NCBI GenBank assembly: GCA_026707225.1
Contig: JAPOXG010000022.1
Location: 23,744-87,743 of the forward strand
Direction of reading: 5' to 3'
Length of the DNA stretch: 64,000 nt
Source of the DNA: Chloroflexota bacterium
GTDB lineage: Bacteria; Chloroflexota; Anaerolineae; Aggregatilineales; Phototrophicaceae
Shown here: one piece after another, positions 62,206 through 64,000 of the stretch
Layout of the letters: the number at the start of each line of letters is the position of its first letter
Position numbering within the stretch: the first letter of the stretch is position 1
Translations under genes and position numbers: made by a program
The notes under the pieces: generated by a model
Databases searched by the model: none
Told to the model about the DNA's origin: nothing
What the model saw: only the letters and a program-made list of their open reading frames with translations

Positions 62206-63180
62206 ATGAGTCTGCGCCCGCCAAGGGGACTTGGATTGAATCTCTGGCGCGACGCCAGCCCACGCGAGCGGCGCCAGTGGCTGACCTCCTACGCCTTCAT
62301 GAGCCTGCAATTGATCGGCCTCTTCGTCTTCATTCTGGGTCCCCTGCTCGTCTCGCTATATTACACATTTACCAAGTGGGATTTGATCGCGCCCGCGCCC
62401 AAATGGACGGGCTTGCGAAACTGGCTGCACTTCTTCGGAGACGCCCGAATTGGCCAGGTCCTGGGCAATACGCTCTGGTTCATTCTATGGGCGACGAGCA
62501 GCTTCCTGCTGCTGTCGCTGGCGCTGGCGGTGCTGCTGCATCAGCGGCGACGCGGAACGACTCTGTTTCGCGCGCTCTTCTTCATCCCCTACATCACCTC
62601 CCAAGTGGCGGTGGGTTTGGTCTGGAGCTGGATGTTCAACACGCGCTCGGGACCCATCCCCAATTTCTTCCGCCTGTTTGGTATTGAAATTCCCAACCTG
62701 CTTCTGGACGAGAGTTACGCGATGATCGCGGTGGCTCTAGTGGCGACTTGGCAGTCGCTCGGCTACGGCATCACGATTTATCTGGCGGGCCTGCAGGGGA
62801 TTCCAGGCGAACTCTACGACGCGTCCAGCGTCGACGGCGCCAGCGGCTGGCAGCGCTTCCGTTTTGTGACGCTGCCTTTGCTCTCGCCAACAGTGCTCTT
62901 CCTGACCGTCACATCATTTATTGCCGCCTTCCAACTCTTTGATTTGGTAATCATATTGACTGGCGGCGCGACTGGCGTGGCGCCCGGCGGACCCGGCGGA
63001 TCCACGCGCACCATTGTGCTTTACCTCTACGAGCAGACCTTCTTGTACTCCGAGCGCATTTCGGGCTTGGGTTACGGCGCGACCATCGGTTGGATGTTGG
63101 CTGTACTGATCTTCATCGTCACGATGGCGCAGTTTCGCTTCGCCAGAAGCACCGTCTCTTTCCTGGAAGATCGCGATTGA
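62206..63180 (+). CDS. CUT1 sugar ABC importer permease, MalF type
   Basis: A 324-residue permease. The first helix is near residue 40 (FVFILGPLLVSLYYTFTKWD) and the EAA loop reads ELYDASSVDGASGWQRFRFVTLPLL. A Gly/Pro-rich insert (TGVAPGGPGG) precedes the last helices. It follows the GH39-like gene by 51 bp and partners the next permease. Confidence 0.92.
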   Translation: MSLRPPRGLGLNLWRDASPRERRQWLTSYAFMSLQLIGLFVFILGPLLVSLYYTFTKWDLIAPAPKWTGLRNWLHFFGDARIGQVLGNTLWFILWATSSFLLLSLALAVLLHQRRRGTTLFRALFFIPYITSQVAVGLVWSWMFNTRSGPIPNFFRLFGIEIPNLLLDESYAMIAVALVATWQSLGYGITIYLAGLQGIPGELYDASSVDGASGWQRFRFVTLPLLSPTVLFLTVTSFIAAFQLFDLVIILTGGATGVAPGGPGGSTRTIVLYLYEQTFLYSERISGLGYGATIGWMLAVLIFIVTMAQFRFARSTVSFLEDRD

Positions 63181-63182
63181 CT

Positions 63183-64000
63183 TTGAACAGAACCCTGCGT
63201 TCAGCCATGTATTACGGACTGCTCGGCATATTGGCGGTCGCCTACTTGGCGCCGGTTACCTGGGTGGTTTCCACCTCGCTGCGCACGGAAGCCAACTTGC
63301 TGCGCCCCGATCAATGGATCCCCAACCCGGTCACTTTTCAGCACTACACCAGCGGGCTTTACGAGGCGCTGCCCAATCTCGGACGCTACACTTTCAACAC
63401 CCTGCGCATATCCATACTTTCGACTGTGGGCATGCTTTTGTCTTGTTCATTAGCGGGCTATGCGCTGGCGCGCTGGCGCTTTCCCTTGCGGAACCTGTGG
63501 TTCTTCGGGCTGCTGGCGACGATGATGGTGCCAGGACATGTGACCCTGATCCCGACTTATGTCCTGTTCCGCAAGCTCGGCTGGCTGAACACGCCGAATC
63601 CCTTGATCATCCCGGCATTCTTCGGCAGCCCCTTCGCCACATTCTTCTTCCGGCAATTTTTCCTGAGTTTTCCGCGAGAGTTGGAGGACGCGGCGACGCT
63701 GGACGGCGCCGGCGCGCTACGCACATTTGTCGGCATTGTCGTTCCCGTGTCGAAGCCGGCCTTTGTCGCCTTGGGCGTGCTGCATTTTACCGGAAGCTGG
63801 AACGGCTTTTTCTTGCCCATCATCTATTTGACACGCAAGGATCAGTGGGTCTTGACGCAGGCGATCCGCAGCATGCTCGGGCGCTATGACAGCCCTTGGG
63901 GCGAGATCATGGCGGGCGTCGTGCTCATGACCCTGCCCATTGTTGTGCTGTACATGCTTGTTCAGCGGTATTTCGTACAGGGGATTACCTTCACCGGCAT
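63183..64000 (+). CDS. CUT1 sugar ABC importer permease, MalG type, partial
   Basis: About 272 codons of a MalG-like permease; the 3' end lies just beyond the window. Seen are YALARWRFPLRNLWFFGLL, MMVPGHVTLIPTYVLFRKLG, an EAA loop (FPRELEDAATLDGAGALRTFVGIVVP) and YFVQGITFTG, which is normally at the very C-terminus, so only a few residues are missing. Start is a TTG at 63183 or an ATG at 63207; the longer one gives a short basic N-terminus and is slightly preferred. Confidence 0.88.
   Translation, partial: MNRTLRSAMYYGLLGILAVAYLAPVTWVVSTSLRTEANLLRPDQWIPNPVTFQHYTSGLYEALPNLGRYTFNTLRISILSTVGMLLSCSLAGYALARWRFPLRNLWFFGLLATMMVPGHVTLIPTYVLFRKLGWLNTPNPLIIPAFFGSPFATFFFRQFFLSFPRELEDAATLDGAGALRTFVGIVVPVSKPAFVALGVLHFTGSWNGFFLPIIYLTRKDQWVLTQAIRSMLGRYDSPWGEIMAGVVLMTLPIVVLYMLVQRYFVQGITFTG

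Noticed and set aside
1..64000. tRNA, rRNA, riboswitch or mobile-element genes
   Set aside because: I looked for cloverleaf ends, rRNA landmarks, transposase motifs and long terminal inverted repeats and found none convincing.

Overview
The window is about 60% GC, densely coded, and almost wholly given to taking up and breaking down glycans and sugar acids. It has no rRNA, tRNA, transposase, phage gene or CRISPR array. The best guess for the source is a heterotrophic Chloroflexota bacterium (Anaerolineae/Caldilineae-like, perhaps marine or host-associated). This rests on the many ABC importers, secreted binding proteins whose signal peptides end in A-Q-D, and intergenic palindromes of the type GTAGGGGCGACC..GGTCGCCC. 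It is an inference, since no phylogenetic marker is present.

Layout. (1) 1-6229, minus: oligopeptide/oligosaccharide-type (Opp/Dpp) permeases B and C, a GH2 beta-mannosidase-like enzyme, and ATPases D and F (F cut by the window edge). The binding protein (6411-8288) and a second GH2 enzyme (8410-11169) run divergently. (2) 11166-22948, minus: a long operon with a CUT1 sugar importer (binding protein, two permeases, the only CUT1 ATPase in the window), HpcH/HpaI aldolase, Ldh2-family dehydrogenase, sugar isomerase/epimerase, Zn-alcohol dehydrogenase, beta-keto-acid cleavage enzyme, amidohydrolase and GH29 alpha-L-fucosidase. It looks like a non-phosphorylative deoxy-sugar (L-fucose?) route. 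(3) 23416-30021, plus: a CUT1 importer without ATPase, a GH116 glucosidase-like enzyme and a polysaccharide deacetylase. (4) 30238-35252: a CUT2 (ribose/fructose-type) importer whose binding protein is a tandem duplication, plus an SDR dehydrogenase. (5) 35934-44955: a complete Opp/Dpp importer with an RraA-family protein, an Ldh2 dehydrogenase and an HpcH/HpaI aldolase. (6) 45252-48424: acyltransferase and a Wzm/Wzt-type polysaccharide exporter. (7) 48695-58455: a thu-like CUT1 importer without ATPase, Gfo/Idh oxidoreductase, ThuA, an (alpha/alpha)6 glycosidase-like protein, an M19 peptidase homologue, and a TIM-barrel/UPF0261 pair that corresponds to the two halves of plant Tm-1. (8) 58779-64000: a CUT1 importer with a secreted GH39-like protein; the last permease runs off the edge.

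How it fits together. Secreted binding proteins capture oligosaccharides or sugar acids, importers bring them in, and glycosidases without signal peptides split them in the cytoplasm. Oxidoreductases and pyruvate-type aldolases then appear to take the sugars through unphosphorylated intermediates, because no sugar kinase is present. Four CUT1 permease pairs share one visible ATPase gene. No recognisable transcription regulator is encoded in 64 kb. Every binding-protein gene is followed by an inverted repeat, which may set the ratio of binding protein to membrane parts.
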